Source: Palsa-661 sp035535015
GTDB taxonomy: Bacteria > Actinomycetota > Acidimicrobiia > Acidimicrobiales > UBA8190
Assembly: GCA_035535015.1 (NCBI GenBank)
Contig: DATLQU010000059.1
Location: forward strand, 36,909-100,908
DNA: 64,000 bases
Direction: 5' to 3'
Positions 25,250-34,032 of the stretch are shown piece by piece (position 1 is the first letter of the stretch; each line of letters opens with the position of its first letter). The position numbers and the translations under genes are program-made. The notes under the pieces were generated by a model. That model had not been told where the DNA came from. It was given only the letters and a program-made list of their open reading frames with translations, and ran no database searches.

Positions 25250-25777
25250 CTATCCCCCGACCGTCCGGACCGGATCGGACCCGTCCCAGTCGATCGACGC
25301 CGTCCGGATGGCATCGAAGAAGCCTCCGATCTCCACCGTCTCGATCAGCTCCGACGCCGTCCCCCCGTGGAATTCGGTGTCGAAATAACAGAACCGCTGC
25401 TTCTCGGTCAGGCCCCGGCCCCCGAAGTAGGGCTCGAGGCCCCGGGCCGTGTATCGGGCCAGGGCGGCGTCGTAGTCGCCCACGAACCGAGCCACGTGGT
25501 GCAACCCCGTTCCGTGGGCGGCCACGAAGTCGCGATAGGGCGTGGGCTCGTCGTCGAGCGGCTGGATCAGCTCGACCTGGAGCGGTCCGGAAAAGCTCAG
25601 GGCCACGGCGATCCTCGCTTCCGTCGCCTGACCCCGGTAGGTCAGCCCCTGCATCGGTGGCGCCGGCAGGAAATAGAACGGTCCCACGCCGAGGAGCTGG
25701 GTCCACTGCGCCATGGCCCGCTCGATGTCGTCGACCACGTAGCCCAACTGGTCGATGGGACCCAGCCACTGTTCCAT
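25250..25777 (-). CDS. VOC-superfamily protein (glyoxalase/dioxygenase fold)
   Basis: 175 residues from ATG 25777. IDQLGYVVDDIERAMAQW is a typical first half-module. GLHHVARFVGDYDAAL gives the second metal His, and the C-terminal half has the pair VELIQPL and SELIETVE. It heads the leftward operon VOC - amidohydrolase - ABM remnant and reads away from another VOC gene at 25861. Possible roles are isomerase, epimerase or ring-cleavage enzyme; the substrate is not visible. Confidence 0.75.
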   Translation of the reverse strand: MEQWLGPIDQLGYVVDDIERAMAQWTQLLGVGPFYFLPAPPMQGLTYRGQATEARIAVALSFSGPLQVELIQPLDDEPTPYRDFVAAHGTGLHHVARFVGDYDAALARYTARGLEPYFGGRGLTEKQRFCYFDTEFHGGTASELIETVEIGGFFDAIRTASIDWDGSDPVRTVGG

Positions 25778-25860
25778 GGCCCGATCGTGCCACAGCCCGG
25801 TAGAGTGCGACCGCACCGGCGGTGCCCACCACCGCCCGACCGACGGAAGGACAGGCCGCC

Positions 25861-26256
25861 ATGCCCACTCCAGTCTCCGTGGCCGGCTACAGCCACGTGG
25901 CCATCGCCGTGAGCGACCTGGCGGCCGCCCGCGACTTCTACGGCAAGAACTTCGGGTTCGAGGAGCTCCGCCGGCCCGACTTCGGCTTCCCCGGCATGTG
26001 GCTCCGGGTGGGCGACCTCCAGCTCCACTTCATCGAGACCGACGAGATGCCCACCCCGGGAAAGGGCTTCCCCCACTTCGCCCTCCACATTCCGACCGAG
26101 GATTTTCTCGAGACCGTCCGCTACCTGGCCGACGCCGGCGTGGCCGTGTCCGAACCCCAGTCCCGCGACGACTGGGGCACCATCGTCTGGCAGAGCTTCC
26201 TCTCCGACCCGGCCGGCAATGTCATCGAGTTGACCAATCTGGGACCCATGGACTGA
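25861..26256 (+). CDS. VOC-superfamily protein, glyoxalase-like
   Basis: 131 residues from ATG 25861 with GAAGGACAGG upstream. YSHVAIAVSDLAAARDFYGK opens the fold and supplies the first His. LQLHFIETDE supplies His and Glu, HFALHIPTED the next His, and NVIELTNL the last Glu. This is the pattern of metal-using VOC enzymes such as glyoxalase I or fosfomycin-type proteins. It stands divergent to the VOC gene at 25777. Confidence 0.78.
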   Translation: MPTPVSVAGYSHVAIAVSDLAAARDFYGKNFGFEELRRPDFGFPGMWLRVGDLQLHFIETDEMPTPGKGFPHFALHIPTEDFLETVRYLADAGVAVSEPQSRDDWGTIVWQSFLSDPAGNVIELTNLGPMD

Positions 26257-26354
26257 AGGTTCCGGCCGCCCCGTCCGTAGACAGCACCACGACGGTCCCG
26301 ATGCCGGCGTCCCCCGCCCGACCGGATCACCCGACACAAACGAGGTCACGACCC

Positions 26355-26870
26355 ATGAACGCACTGCCCACCGCCGATCGGACCCGCCGCCTACTCACCC
26401 TCGGGCTGCTCCCCCTGGCCGGCATCCTGGCCGCCGCCTGTTCCTCGGGATCAGGCAACGCCACCTCGACGACCACAACCACAACCACGACCGCGGCGAC
26501 GGCGCCCACCACCACGGCCGGCCCCCAGGTCGTCGTGAAGACCATGACCGTGAGCGGCCTCGGCAAGATCCTGGTCAACTCCCAGGGCCAGGTTCTCTAC
26601 ACCCTGACCTCGGGTAGTGGCGCGGCGGTGCCCTGCCGCTCGGCCTGCCTGGCCGCCTGGCCCGCCGTCACCCTGCCCCCTGGCGTCACCACCCCCACCG
26701 GCAGCTCCGGTGTCGGCTCCCTCGGGACCACCACCAGTAACGGCCCCACCCAGGTCACGGTGGGAGGCCTTCCGCTCTTCACCTTCGCCGGCGATCCCGG
26801 TCCGGGCCTGGCCAAAGGCAACAACCTGGTCAGCTTCGGCGGGACATGGAAAGTGGTCAAGGCCAACTGA
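26355..26870 (+). CDS. Secreted lipoprotein of the COG4315 family
   Basis: 171 residues. The signal peptide ends in a lipobox, LAGILAAAC, with Cys about residue 29, then a Ser/Thr-rich linker. The body holds two half-repeats, VNSQGQVLYTL and VGGLPLFTFAGDPG, with the CRSACLAAWP cysteine segment between them. This is the secreted repeat family found beside heme and redox genes in many bacteria. Function unknown; it is expected to be tethered outside the membrane. Confidence 0.8.
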   Translation: MNALPTADRTRRLLTLGLLPLAGILAAACSSGSGNATSTTTTTTTTAATAPTTTAGPQVVVKTMTVSGLGKILVNSQGQVLYTLTSGSGAAVPCRSACLAAWPAVTLPPGVTTPTGSSGVGSLGTTTSNGPTQVTVGGLPLFTFAGDPGPGLAKGNNLVSFGGTWKVVKAN

Positions 26871-26975
26871 CCAACGTCGCCGTCGTCGCCCGTGTGACCG
26901 CCTGCGGCCTCACCGGTGGTATCGACCCCACCCAACCGGGTGTCGTCATGGATGTCAACGCCTGAGTCCGGCGGC

Positions 26976-27566
26976 TCACACCTGAGCGGCGAAGAGCCGC
27001 CACGTCCCGGGCACGCCCTTCAACTCGCGTTCCCCGCGGTCATCGAAGCGGATTCCGGAACCGGCCACCAGCGACGGCACCGAGGACGACACCAGCACCT
27101 CGCCCGGACCGGCCTCGGCCATCACCCGGGCGGCGATGTGCACGGCGATACCTCCGACGTCGTCGCCCATGACTTCGACCTCACCGGTATGGAGCCCCCC
27201 GCGGATCTCCAGACCGAGGCCACGGACGGCGTCGCGGATGGCGCCGGCGCTGCGGATGCCCCGGCCGGGACCGTCGAAGGTGGCGAGCACCCCGTCCCCC
27301 GTCGTCTTGATGAACCGGCCCCTGTGCCGTTCGACGTGATGCCGGGCGGCGGCGTGGTGGGTGTCGAGAATTCGGCGCCAGTGTCGGTCGCCATGCAGGG
27401 CCAGCATCTCTGTGGAGCCCACGATGTCGGTGAACATCACCGTGGCCAGCACCCGCTCACCTTCGGTCCCCATCGGCGCCGTCGGTCGCAGTGACTTGAT
27501 CGTGTCGGCCACGAAGTCGGCAATGGGCATCCGCCCGGAGGGGGATCGAGGGTGCAGATGTTTCAC
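26976..27566 (-). CDS. Class III adenylate/guanylate cyclase catalytic domain protein
   Basis: 196 residues. The cyclase core is seen in TVMFTDIVGSTEM (metal Asp), the FIKTTGDGVLATFDGP loop (second Asp), and GGLHTGEVEVMGDDVGGIAVHIAARV. No N-terminal membrane or sensor domain is encoded. The ATG at 27566 lies 7 bases after the stop of a small gene in the same direction, so the two probably form one operon. It makes cAMP or cGMP; substrate-selecting residues cannot be assigned with confidence. Confidence 0.82.
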   Translation of the reverse strand: MKHLHPRSPSGRMPIADFVADTIKSLRPTAPMGTEGERVLATVMFTDIVGSTEMLALHGDRHWRRILDTHHAAARHHVERHRGRFIKTTGDGVLATFDGPGRGIRSAGAIRDAVRGLGLEIRGGLHTGEVEVMGDDVGGIAVHIAARVMAEAGPGEVLVSSSVPSLVAGSGIRFDDRGERELKGVPGTWRLFAAQV

Positions 27567-27573
27567 GCCGACG

Positions 27574-27819
27574 CTACGGCGTGTCGTTCGTTTCCGCCCT
27601 CGACCTCGTCCGTGCCCAGTGGACGCCGTCTCCGCCGAGAGGCACTTCCGTCTTGTCGTCGCCGAACACCCGATCGGCCAGCCGGCGGGCGTCGTCCTGC
27701 TTCATCGGCGTCGTCACATCGCTCACCACCCGGTGCTCGATCGTCACCTCGCCGGGCCCGTCCCCATCTCGTCGCGGTGGCTCCCATTCGATATCGGTAA
27801 CGTCCTCCCCTGCGGCCAT
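27574..27819 (-). CDS. Small conserved-looking protein upstream of the cyclase
   Basis: 81 residues, not recognised. ATG 27819 follows GGAAGGA at a spacing of about 6, a strong ribosome site. The protein is charged, with ITDIEW-like start (VTDIEWEPPRRDGDG) and VVSDVTTPMKQDDARRLADR. No signal peptide, no membrane helix. It ends 7 bases before the cyclase start, which supports co-expression and a possible regulatory role. Confidence 0.5.
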   Translation of the reverse strand: MAAGEDVTDIEWEPPRRDGDGPGEVTIEHRVVSDVTTPMKQDDARRLADRVFGDDKTEVPLGGDGVHWARTRSRAETNDTP

Positions 27820-28046
27820 TGGATCCTTCCCAGAGCGATCGTCAGGCTGAGGCTAGGACGTCTACCGCCCGGCCTGGTCGCGGTTGAGCCGGTTATCGAG
27901 ATTTCTGACGGCCACGTACCGTCGGGCGCCCCGAGGCCCCATTCCGTGCCCGAACACGGTGTCACGGACCGTCCGTCACGCCCTCGTTTCGACGCCGTCA
28001 CCCCCGTTCGGGATCAAGGGATCTGCGCGGATGCCGATGAAGGGAC

Positions 28047-28226
28047 ATGGGACCACACACGATCACCACAGTCGTGCCCGATGACGTCACTCCGGACCCG
28101 GTGGCAGCACCGACCACGTCGTACCTCGCCCGTACCACCACCTACGCCGATGTCCTGGCCCGCTACCGGGCCATTCTCTCGGGACTCAGTGTGTCGCAGG
28201 ATGTGGCGCGTGCCGCCACCGGCTGA
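28047..28226 (+). CDS. Small protein, 59 residues
   Basis: Not recognised. ATG 28047 lies 3-4 bases after AAGGG. It begins MGPHTITTVVPDDVTPDPVA, with a middle helix YADVLARYRAIL and the end SGLSVSQDVARAATG. The amphipathic helix and natural stop make it more gene-like than its surroundings. No partner gene is evident; it sits between the cyclase operon and the alcohol dehydrogenase. Confidence 0.45.
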   Translation: MGPHTITTVVPDDVTPDPVAAPTTSYLARTTTYADVLARYRAILSGLSVSQDVARAATG

Positions 28227-28274
28227 CTGATCGCCGGCGGGCCATCGGCGAAAGCGGCAGCCGCGCACGCGGTA

Positions 28275-29504
28275 TCAGCGGAAGTCGAACGCCACCTTTA
28301 TGGCGCCGCTCTCCTCCTGGGTCGCCAGCACCGAGAAAGCCTCACGCCACTCGTCGAGGCGGAAGGTGTGGGTCAGCATTCCCGTCAGGTCGACCCGTCC
28401 ATCCTCCACCAACTTCAGGTAGTGGGCGATGCCGTGCATCCGGACTCCCTCGACCTCTTCCACCCCGAAGGCATTCGAGCCGACCCACGAGATCTCTTTG
28501 AAGTACAGCGGGGACCACTCCCACCGCCCGGGACCGTGCACCCCGCTCTTCACGAGCGTCCCGCGTTGCTTGAGCAGCCGCACCCCGACCTCGAAGGTCT
28601 CGGGCTTCCCGATGGTGTCGTAGACGACGTCGATCCCGCCGGGGTGAGCCATGGGCAGGCCCTTGTGGGCCGGGTGAAGAACCCCACCCGACCACGCCGC
28701 GGCCGCTTCGATCAGAGCCTCCCGGGGCTCGGGAGCGACGACGGTAGCGCCCAGTCGCCGGGCCAGCGCGGCCTGTGCCTCGAAGCGGGCAACCACCATC
28801 ACCTCCACATCGGGATGCAGCACCCGCAGGATCGCCGTCGCCGTCGTTCCGAGAGCGCCGGCGCCGTAGACCAGAGCCTTCCCCCCCGGAGGCGGCGGGT
28901 GCCGCGTGATGGAGTGGAGGGAAACGGCAAAGGGATCGGCGAAGACGGCCAACTCGTCGGGCACGGAGTCGGGAACCGGGATCAGCATGGAGTCGTGGGC
29001 CGGGAAGTAGTCGGCATACCCACCCGGTGCGTCCTTACAAGTGCCCGTGTGGATGCCGGCCGCCAACTGTCCGTCGGTGAAGTGCCAGCACAGGCTGTAG
29101 TCGCCGGCCTGGCATGACCCACACGGCGGATCAATTCCCCGAGGCCCGCACGACAGCCAGGGATTGAGCACCACCCGCTGACCGATCTCCAGCCCCCGGG
29201 CGCCGTCGCCGAGTTCGGTCACGTCGGCCACCACCTCGTGACCGAGGATGGTCGGGAACGTGAACAGGTTGCCGAGCGGACTGTCGGAGTTGTCCTCCCC
29301 GAAGTCCATGAAGACCTGCTTGGCATCCGATCCGCAGATCCCGGTCAACCGGGTCTTGGCCATCACCCACTGCCGCCGCGACGGATGCGGTTCGTCCATC
29401 TCGACCAGTTTCATCGGCGTCCGGGCCAACCCCACCAGAAGAGGGTTCGACTCGTCGGGAGGGGCCCAGCGGTCGGGCTTCACCCCGTACAGAAGTCCCT
29501 TCAC
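28275..29504 (-). CDS. Zinc-dependent alcohol dehydrogenase-family oxidoreductase
   Basis: 409 residues from GTG 29504. The first metal Cys is in TGICGSDAKQVF, followed by the ILGHEVVADVTELG His-Glu motif. A structural-zinc-like cysteine set lies near residues 125-140 (CGPRGIDPPCGSCQAGDYSLC). The cofactor loop is YGAGALGTTATA. It is longer than typical medium-chain ADHs (350-380), with insertions around the zinc lobe and near ALIEAAAAWSGG. Probably an NAD(P)-linked dehydrogenase of a sugar alcohol or xenobiotic alcohol. Confidence 0.83.
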   Translation of the reverse strand: MKGLLYGVKPDRWAPPDESNPLLVGLARTPMKLVEMDEPHPSRRQWVMAKTRLTGICGSDAKQVFMDFGEDNSDSPLGNLFTFPTILGHEVVADVTELGDGARGLEIGQRVVLNPWLSCGPRGIDPPCGSCQAGDYSLCWHFTDGQLAAGIHTGTCKDAPGGYADYFPAHDSMLIPVPDSVPDELAVFADPFAVSLHSITRHPPPPGGKALVYGAGALGTTATAILRVLHPDVEVMVVARFEAQAALARRLGATVVAPEPREALIEAAAAWSGGVLHPAHKGLPMAHPGGIDVVYDTIGKPETFEVGVRLLKQRGTLVKSGVHGPGRWEWSPLYFKEISWVGSNAFGVEEVEGVRMHGIAHYLKLVEDGRVDLTGMLTHTFRLDEWREAFSVLATQEESGAIKVAFDFR

Positions 29505-29601
29505 GACCCCACCACCATTCTCCTGACGTCGGTGTCAGCTTCGACGCTATCCCAGACCGGGCCCGGGTCTTCGGCCCCCGGCTCTGCCCGCGGACCCCAG
29601 G

Positions 29602-29878
29602 TCACGGTGCGATGCCGGCTCGTTTGAGAAACGGCCGGAGCGGCGGGATTCGAACAGTGTCGACTTCCCGAGAAGGTGGGGTCGCCCACCGAGCCGCCAT
29701 CAGCAACAGCGCATCCACCAGCCCGTTGATGTGGTGGGCGACGAGCACCGACGGACCGGCAACCGGGAGGTCACTCAGACCGTCGACCTCGATCCGACAA
29801 AAGCAAGAGCTGCATCAGCAGCCGGGCCAATCCCCTCATGGCACCGTCCGCCGCCCGACGCACGGCCGGAGATGCCAT
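29602..29878 (-). pseudogene. PlsC-type acyltransferase remnant, 5' part only
   Basis: Hidden in the gap between the ADH and the zinc-finger gene. ATG 29878 reads AVRRAADGAMRGLARLLMQL. One frame change later comes RIEVDGLSDLPVAGPSVLV, then AHHINGLVDALLLMAAR, the HH-x4-D-like acyltransferase motif I. A second frame holds GRPHLLGKSTLFE, and a third returns to IPPLRPFLKRAGIAP before a stop. So about the first 90 residues of a 1-acylglycerol-3-phosphate acyltransferase survive, with three frame breaks, and the rest is lost. Confidence 0.6.
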
Positions 29879-29976
29879 GGAGAGACGGGCAACGCCGTCG
29901 GCGACCGGAGGCCACCGCTACCGGGCGACGGGCGCTCTGTCGACGGATCCAGGCGCCGATTTGTAGAGTACCGACG

Positions 29977-30273
29977 GTGCCTAAAACCTGCTCCCATCTC
30001 GACCAGATCACCCACCGTTCCCCCAACGCCACCGGCTGCGAGGACTGCTTGGCGGCGGGGCGCCATGACTGGGTCCACCTCCGGGTCTGCCAGTCCTGCG
30101 GACACGTGGGCTGTTGCGACAGCTCTCCGGGCCGCCATGCCACGGCCCACTACCACAGCCACGGACACCCTCTGATCCGCTCCTACGAACCGGGCGAGGA
30201 GTGGTTCTTCTGCTACCTCGACGACATCGCCTTCGAGCTCGAAGACGCTCCTCCGGCGCCGTCGCATCCTTAG
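29977..30273 (+). CDS. UBP-type zinc-finger protein
   Basis: 98 residues from GTG 29977. Zinc ligands: CSHLDQI, GCEDCLAAG, RVCQSCGHVGCCD, and the His-rich ATAHYHSHGHPLIRSY. This ZnF-UBP fold binds ubiquitin C-termini in eukaryotes. Bacterial single-domain forms are common in Actinobacteria and have no settled role. Then comes EEWFFCYLDDIAFELE. It precedes the acyl-CoA synthetase gene by 114 bases. Confidence 0.82.
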   Translation: MPKTCSHLDQITHRSPNATGCEDCLAAGRHDWVHLRVCQSCGHVGCCDSSPGRHATAHYHSHGHPLIRSYEPGEEWFFCYLDDIAFELEDAPPAPSHP

Positions 30274-30387
30274 CACGGGTTCCCCGGGCCCCACGATCCC
30301 CGGAGGCGGCCGGGCCCCACTGGACCTCCTGCTCACCAGCACCGGGGACTGCCGTCGTCTTTCGCCGCCTCCACGGCGATCTCTACG

Positions 30388-31962
30388 ATGACTGACGTGT
30401 CCACCCAACCGGAGACGTCGCTCGACCTCGGCAGCCAGGCGCGCCGCCACCCCCGAGCCACCGCCGTCATCATGGGGTCGACCGGCGACACCCTCTGCTA
30501 CCGAGACGTCGACGACGGTTCCAACCGGTTCGCCCAGCTCCTTCGCCTTCGGGGTCTGACGCCCGGCGGACACGTGGCTTTTCTCATGGAGAACACCCTG
30601 CGTTATCTCGAGCTGGCGTGGGGTGCCCAACGCTCGGGGCTCTACTACACCGCCCTCAACAGTCACCTCCGCAGCACCGAGGTCCAGTACATCCTCGACG
30701 ACTGCGGGGCAACCGCCCTCGTCACGACACCGGCCATGGCGCAAGCCGTCAGTTCTCTGGACCTGAACAGGGTCCCCGTCCGGCTCGTCGTCGGTGGAAC
30801 GTTGCCGGATTTCGAGAGCTACGAGTCGGCAGTGGCCGGACTCGAGCCGCAGCCGGTCGACGACGAATCCGAAGGTCGGGAGATGCTGTATTCGTCGGGC
30901 ACCACGGGCAAGCCCAAGGGCGTTCGCAAGACCCTACCGGGGACCTCCATGGGCGATCCGGCGGCGGCCCCCGTCCAGATCGCCATGGGTTTGGCCTCGG
31001 CGGGCGTGGGCCCCGGGACCGTCTACCTCTCGCCGGCCCCGCTCTACCACTCGGCGCCCCTCGTCTACTGCATGTCCATGCTCCGCTGGGGAGCGACCGT
31101 GGTGGTCATGGAGAACTTCGATGCCGCTCTGTGCCTCGAGCTGATCGAACGTCATCGAGTGACGCACGCCCAGTTCGTCCCCACCATGTTCGTCCGCATG
31201 CTGAAACTGCCCGCTTCCGAGCGCTCCCGGCACGACCTCTCCAGCCTGCGCTATGTCATCCACGCCGCCGCACCCTGTCCGGTCGACATCAAGCGGCAGA
31301 TGCTCGACTGGTGGGGTCCGATCATCCACGAGTACTACGCCGGCACGGAAGACATCGGATCCACTTGGATCACAGCCCAGGAATGGATCGCCCATCCCGG
31401 ATCGGTCGGCCGGCCGGTCAGCCCGGCCCACATCGTGGGACCGGACGGTCGGGAACTGGGCCCCGGTCAGGAGGGAACGGTCTACTTCGAGGGCGGCCGG
31501 CCCTTCGAGTACCACAACGATCCGGACAAGACGGCGTCGATCACCGACAGCCGGGGGTGGCGCACCCTGGGCGACGTCGGCCTGCTTGACGAGGACGGTT
31601 ACCTGTACCTGACCGACCGCCAGGCCCACATGATCATCTCCGGCGGTGTCAACATCTATCCCCAAGAAGCCGAGAACGTCCTGGCTGCTCATCGCTCTGT
31701 GGTCGACGTCGCTGTCTTCGGCGTTCCCGACCCCGAGATGGGCGAAGCAGTGAAGGCGGTCGTTCAACCCGTCGACCTGCTGTCGGCCGGTCCCGGGCTC
31801 GAGGCCGAACTGATCGACTACTGCCGAAGCCAGCTGGCCGGCTACAAGTGTCCCCGGACCGTGGATTTCGCCGACGCCTTACCCCGCGACCCGAACGGCA
31901 AGCTCTACAAGCGACTCCTCCGTGACCGCTACTGGGAAGGTCACGACACTCGGCTCCTCTGA
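30388..31962 (+). CDS. Acyl-CoA synthetase (FadD-type)
   Basis: 524 residues, full length for the ANL superfamily. P-loop-like A3 motif YSSGTTGKPKGV, A5 region YYAGTEDIGS, A7 GWRTLGDVG, hinge A8 region DRQAHMIISGGVNIYPQE, and A10 DPNGKLYKR with the catalytic Lys. It activates a carboxylic acid to its CoA thioester with ATP. The sequence resembles actinobacterial FadD enzymes of uncertain chain specificity. A bulged hairpin 78 bases after the stop may end transcription. Confidence 0.85.
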   Translation: MTDVSTQPETSLDLGSQARRHPRATAVIMGSTGDTLCYRDVDDGSNRFAQLLRLRGLTPGGHVAFLMENTLRYLELAWGAQRSGLYYTALNSHLRSTEVQYILDDCGATALVTTPAMAQAVSSLDLNRVPVRLVVGGTLPDFESYESAVAGLEPQPVDDESEGREMLYSSGTTGKPKGVRKTLPGTSMGDPAAAPVQIAMGLASAGVGPGTVYLSPAPLYHSAPLVYCMSMLRWGATVVVMENFDAALCLELIERHRVTHAQFVPTMFVRMLKLPASERSRHDLSSLRYVIHAAAPCPVDIKRQMLDWWGPIIHEYYAGTEDIGSTWITAQEWIAHPGSVGRPVSPAHIVGPDGRELGPGQEGTVYFEGGRPFEYHNDPDKTASITDSRGWRTLGDVGLLDEDGYLYLTDRQAHMIISGGVNIYPQEAENVLAAHRSVVDVAVFGVPDPEMGEAVKAVVQPVDLLSAGPGLEAELIDYCRSQLAGYKCPRTVDFADALPRDPNGKLYKRLLRDRYWEGHDTRLL

Positions 31963-32039
31963 CACGAGGAGATGGACGATGAAGCCCATCCGCCGCAATA
32001 TCCCATAGAGTGACCCCTCGAACTCTTTTAGTACAAATT

Positions 32040-32065
32040 GCGGCTCTCGGGTTCCCCTGAGCCGC
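32040..32065 (+). terminator. Possible intrinsic terminator hairpin after the acyl-CoA synthetase
   Basis: A 7-bp stem GCGGCTC/GAGCCGC encloses a second short stem GGG/CCC around a TT loop. No T-tract follows, as is usual in GC-rich actinobacteria, so its strength is uncertain. Confidence 0.45.
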
Positions 32066-32223
32066 CGCCCGGGAGATCCGTGGTCCCGACGACATCATGG
32101 GATACGAAAAGAAACAATGCGGAAACGATGGACGGATGCTCGATTGTGGTGTTGGCTGTGGATTGTGGGGTGTGGGGGCGACGCCATGGGATCTGAAGCT
32201 GAGGCCGCCTCGGGAGGCGGTTG

Positions 32224-32853
32224 ATGCGAAAAGCCGGACAGAACGCCGTGTCGTCGCGTCGAGTGCTCATGGACATGCCTGAGGACTTCGAGCATCTCCT
32301 CATCCTGGCCAGGCAAGGCGACGAGGACGCATTCGCCAGCATTTGGCGCACCTTTCAACCGGGCTTGATCCGCTACCTCCGCGTTATCGGGGGCCAGGCT
32401 GCTGACGATCTGGCCGCCGACACCTGGTTGCAGGTCACCCGGAAGCTCTCGACCTTCGAAGGAAACGACAAGGCCTTCCGAGCCTGGCTGTATACGATCG
32501 CCCGTCACCGGCACATCGACTGGCGCCGACAGGCGACCCGCCGTCGGGAGTCCCTGGTCGAGGTGGGTGTGCTCGACAGGTTGCCCAGCAGCGACGACAC
32601 CACCGAGAAGTTCGAGACGACAATCTCCACCCAGGAAGCGGTCGCCCTCATCGCCACCCTTCCCCCCGACCAGGCAGAGGCAGTAATGCTACGTACAGTG
32701 TCTGGCCTGCCCGTTTCCGTAGTCGCCGAGATCATGGGACGCCCGCCCGGGACCGTTCGGGTCCTCTGCCACCGGGGCCTCCGCCGACTGGCCAGCAGCC
32801 TAGAGGGAGCCGTTCCCGATAAAGCTTCCGAGACTGCGGAAGTAGTGGTGTAA
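32224..32853 (+). CDS. ECF-type RNA polymerase sigma factor
   Basis: 209 residues from ATG 32224, which follows GGGAGG at spacing 6-7. Region 2: GDEDAFASIWRTFQPGLIRYL, DDLAADTWLQV and FRAWLYTIARHRHID. A linker follows, then region 4: EAVALIATLPPDQAEAVMLR and GTVRVLCHRGLRRLA. It directs RNA polymerase to stress promoters. The next gene, 7 bases on, encodes a membrane protein that may hold it inactive, although no zinc-binding anti-sigma motif is seen there. Confidence 0.87.
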   Translation: MRKAGQNAVSSRRVLMDMPEDFEHLLILARQGDEDAFASIWRTFQPGLIRYLRVIGGQAADDLAADTWLQVTRKLSTFEGNDKAFRAWLYTIARHRHIDWRRQATRRRESLVEVGVLDRLPSSDDTTEKFETTISTQEAVALIATLPPDQAEAVMLRTVSGLPVSVVAEIMGRPPGTVRVLCHRGLRRLASSLEGAVPDKASETAEVVV

Positions 32854-32859
32854 CGGTAG

Positions 32860-33954
32860 ATGGCCAGTCAGCGTTGGGTTTCTGATATGCAACGCCATGA
32901 CACCATGCCCTCCGGCCCCGGCCTGGAGATTGGTGACGACACGACCGTCGACCATCTCGTGGGCAACGTCGTGCCCCTTTTCGCGCCTCGCCTGGGCTCT
33001 GTGGCCGCTGTCATCGCCGCCGCCGCCGGTCCCACCCAACCCCACGAACTGCTCGGTGAGAGTAATGTTCGCGCCACATTCCGTGCTGTCATGCTGGAGA
33101 AGCCACCGGTCCCGATTCGCCGCCGACACAAGTTGGCTCCTTTCGCCATAGCCGCCGGCTCCGTTGCCGGACTGGTGGCAGGCACGGCCGGCCTTTCGGC
33201 GGCGGCGGTTCTCCCCCCGGCCGCCAACCACGTCGTCGCTCAGGTCCTGCGTCAGGTGGGCATCGACGTGGCCCCGGCCGCATCGCTCACCACCGAACCT
33301 TCCGTGACCCGAAACTCGGACCTCCCGGCCCAAGCCACCCACCCGGCGAGGACTCCACGGGTGACAAATGCGAACGCGTCCGGGCCGGTCGCCTCGAAGC
33401 CCAAGACGACGACCCCGCCGCGTATCCATCCGGTGGCCGCCGCCCCGCTCTGTGAAGTGGTGGTCATCCAGAGCCATGTCGTCCTCCTGCGCCTGCCCGC
33501 CCAGTCCACGACATCAGGGCGCGTCACACCCGTCGCCAACGCCGTCCTTCTCAGCCCGGCCGGTCCGTGCTCCAACCGTCGGATCACCCAGCAAGATCTG
33601 GCCATCGGTAAGGGCATGAGCACGGGCGGCACGGGCGGTACCTCCGGTTCGGGCAATGGTGGTAGCGCCGGTACCGGAGGAACGACGACAGGCGGCTCGG
33701 GCTCCGGATCCGGGTCCGGTTCGGGAACCAGCGGGGGTTCGGGAACCAGCGGAGGTTCGGGAACCGGCGGGGGTTCGGGAACCAGCGGGGGAACCGGAAC
33801 CGGCAAGGGCACCAACGGCGGCGGCTCGGGCTCCGGCAAGGGCACCAATCACGGTGGCGGCAAAGGTCACCACGGCGGCTCGGGGAGTGGGTCGACTTCC
33901 CCACCGCCGGATCCGACCACCACGACGACCACACCATCGACGGACGCACCATGA
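32860..33954 (+). CDS. Single-pass membrane protein with long Gly/Ser/Thr tail, putative sigma-factor partner
   Basis: 364 residues. The N-terminal about 95 residues are soluble and could bind the sigma factor (DTTVDHLVGNVVPLFAPRLG). A hydrophobic helix lies at about 92-112 (LAPFAIAAGSVAGLVAGTAG). The outer part has a Cys-containing segment (PLCEVVVIQSHVVLLRLP), then about 100 residues of Gly-Ser-Thr repeats and a Pro-Thr end. It starts 7 bases after the sigma stop. An anti-sigma or surface-sensing role is inferred from position only. Confidence 0.6.
   Translation: MASQRWVSDMQRHDTMPSGPGLEIGDDTTVDHLVGNVVPLFAPRLGSVAAVIAAAAGPTQPHELLGESNVRATFRAVMLEKPPVPIRRRHKLAPFAIAAGSVAGLVAGTAGLSAAAVLPPAANHVVAQVLRQVGIDVAPAASLTTEPSVTRNSDLPAQATHPARTPRVTNANASGPVASKPKTTTPPRIHPVAAAPLCEVVVIQSHVVLLRLPAQSTTSGRVTPVANAVLLSPAGPCSNRRITQQDLAIGKGMSTGGTGGTSGSGNGGSAGTGGTTTGGSGSGSGSGSGTSGGSGTSGGSGTGGGSGTSGGTGTGKGTNGGGSGSGKGTNHGGGKGHHGGSGSGSTSPPPDPTTTTTTPSTDAP
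33720..33791 (+). repeat. 18-bp coding repeat in the Gly/Ser tail
   Basis: Four units of the type TTCGGGAACCAGCGGGGG lie in frame and give a repeated Gly-Ser-Gly-Thr-Ser-Gly pattern in the tail of the sigma partner. Such repeats change copy number easily without breaking the frame. Confidence 0.88.
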
Positions 33955-34032
33955 CACACCTGTTCCCGACACAGTCGATCGACCTCCGTCCCCCGGCGGC
34001 AACAAGTCGCGGTGACAATCGACGAGGTCATC

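Noticed and set aside
24028..25803. Long plus-strand frame opposite the amidohydrolase and VOC genes
   Set aside because: It is antisense to well-supported genes and has no recognisable domain.
29640..29700. tRNA-like GGATTCGAAC segment
   Set aside because: No acceptor, D or anticodon arms can be built around it; the DNA is better explained as an acyltransferase remnant.
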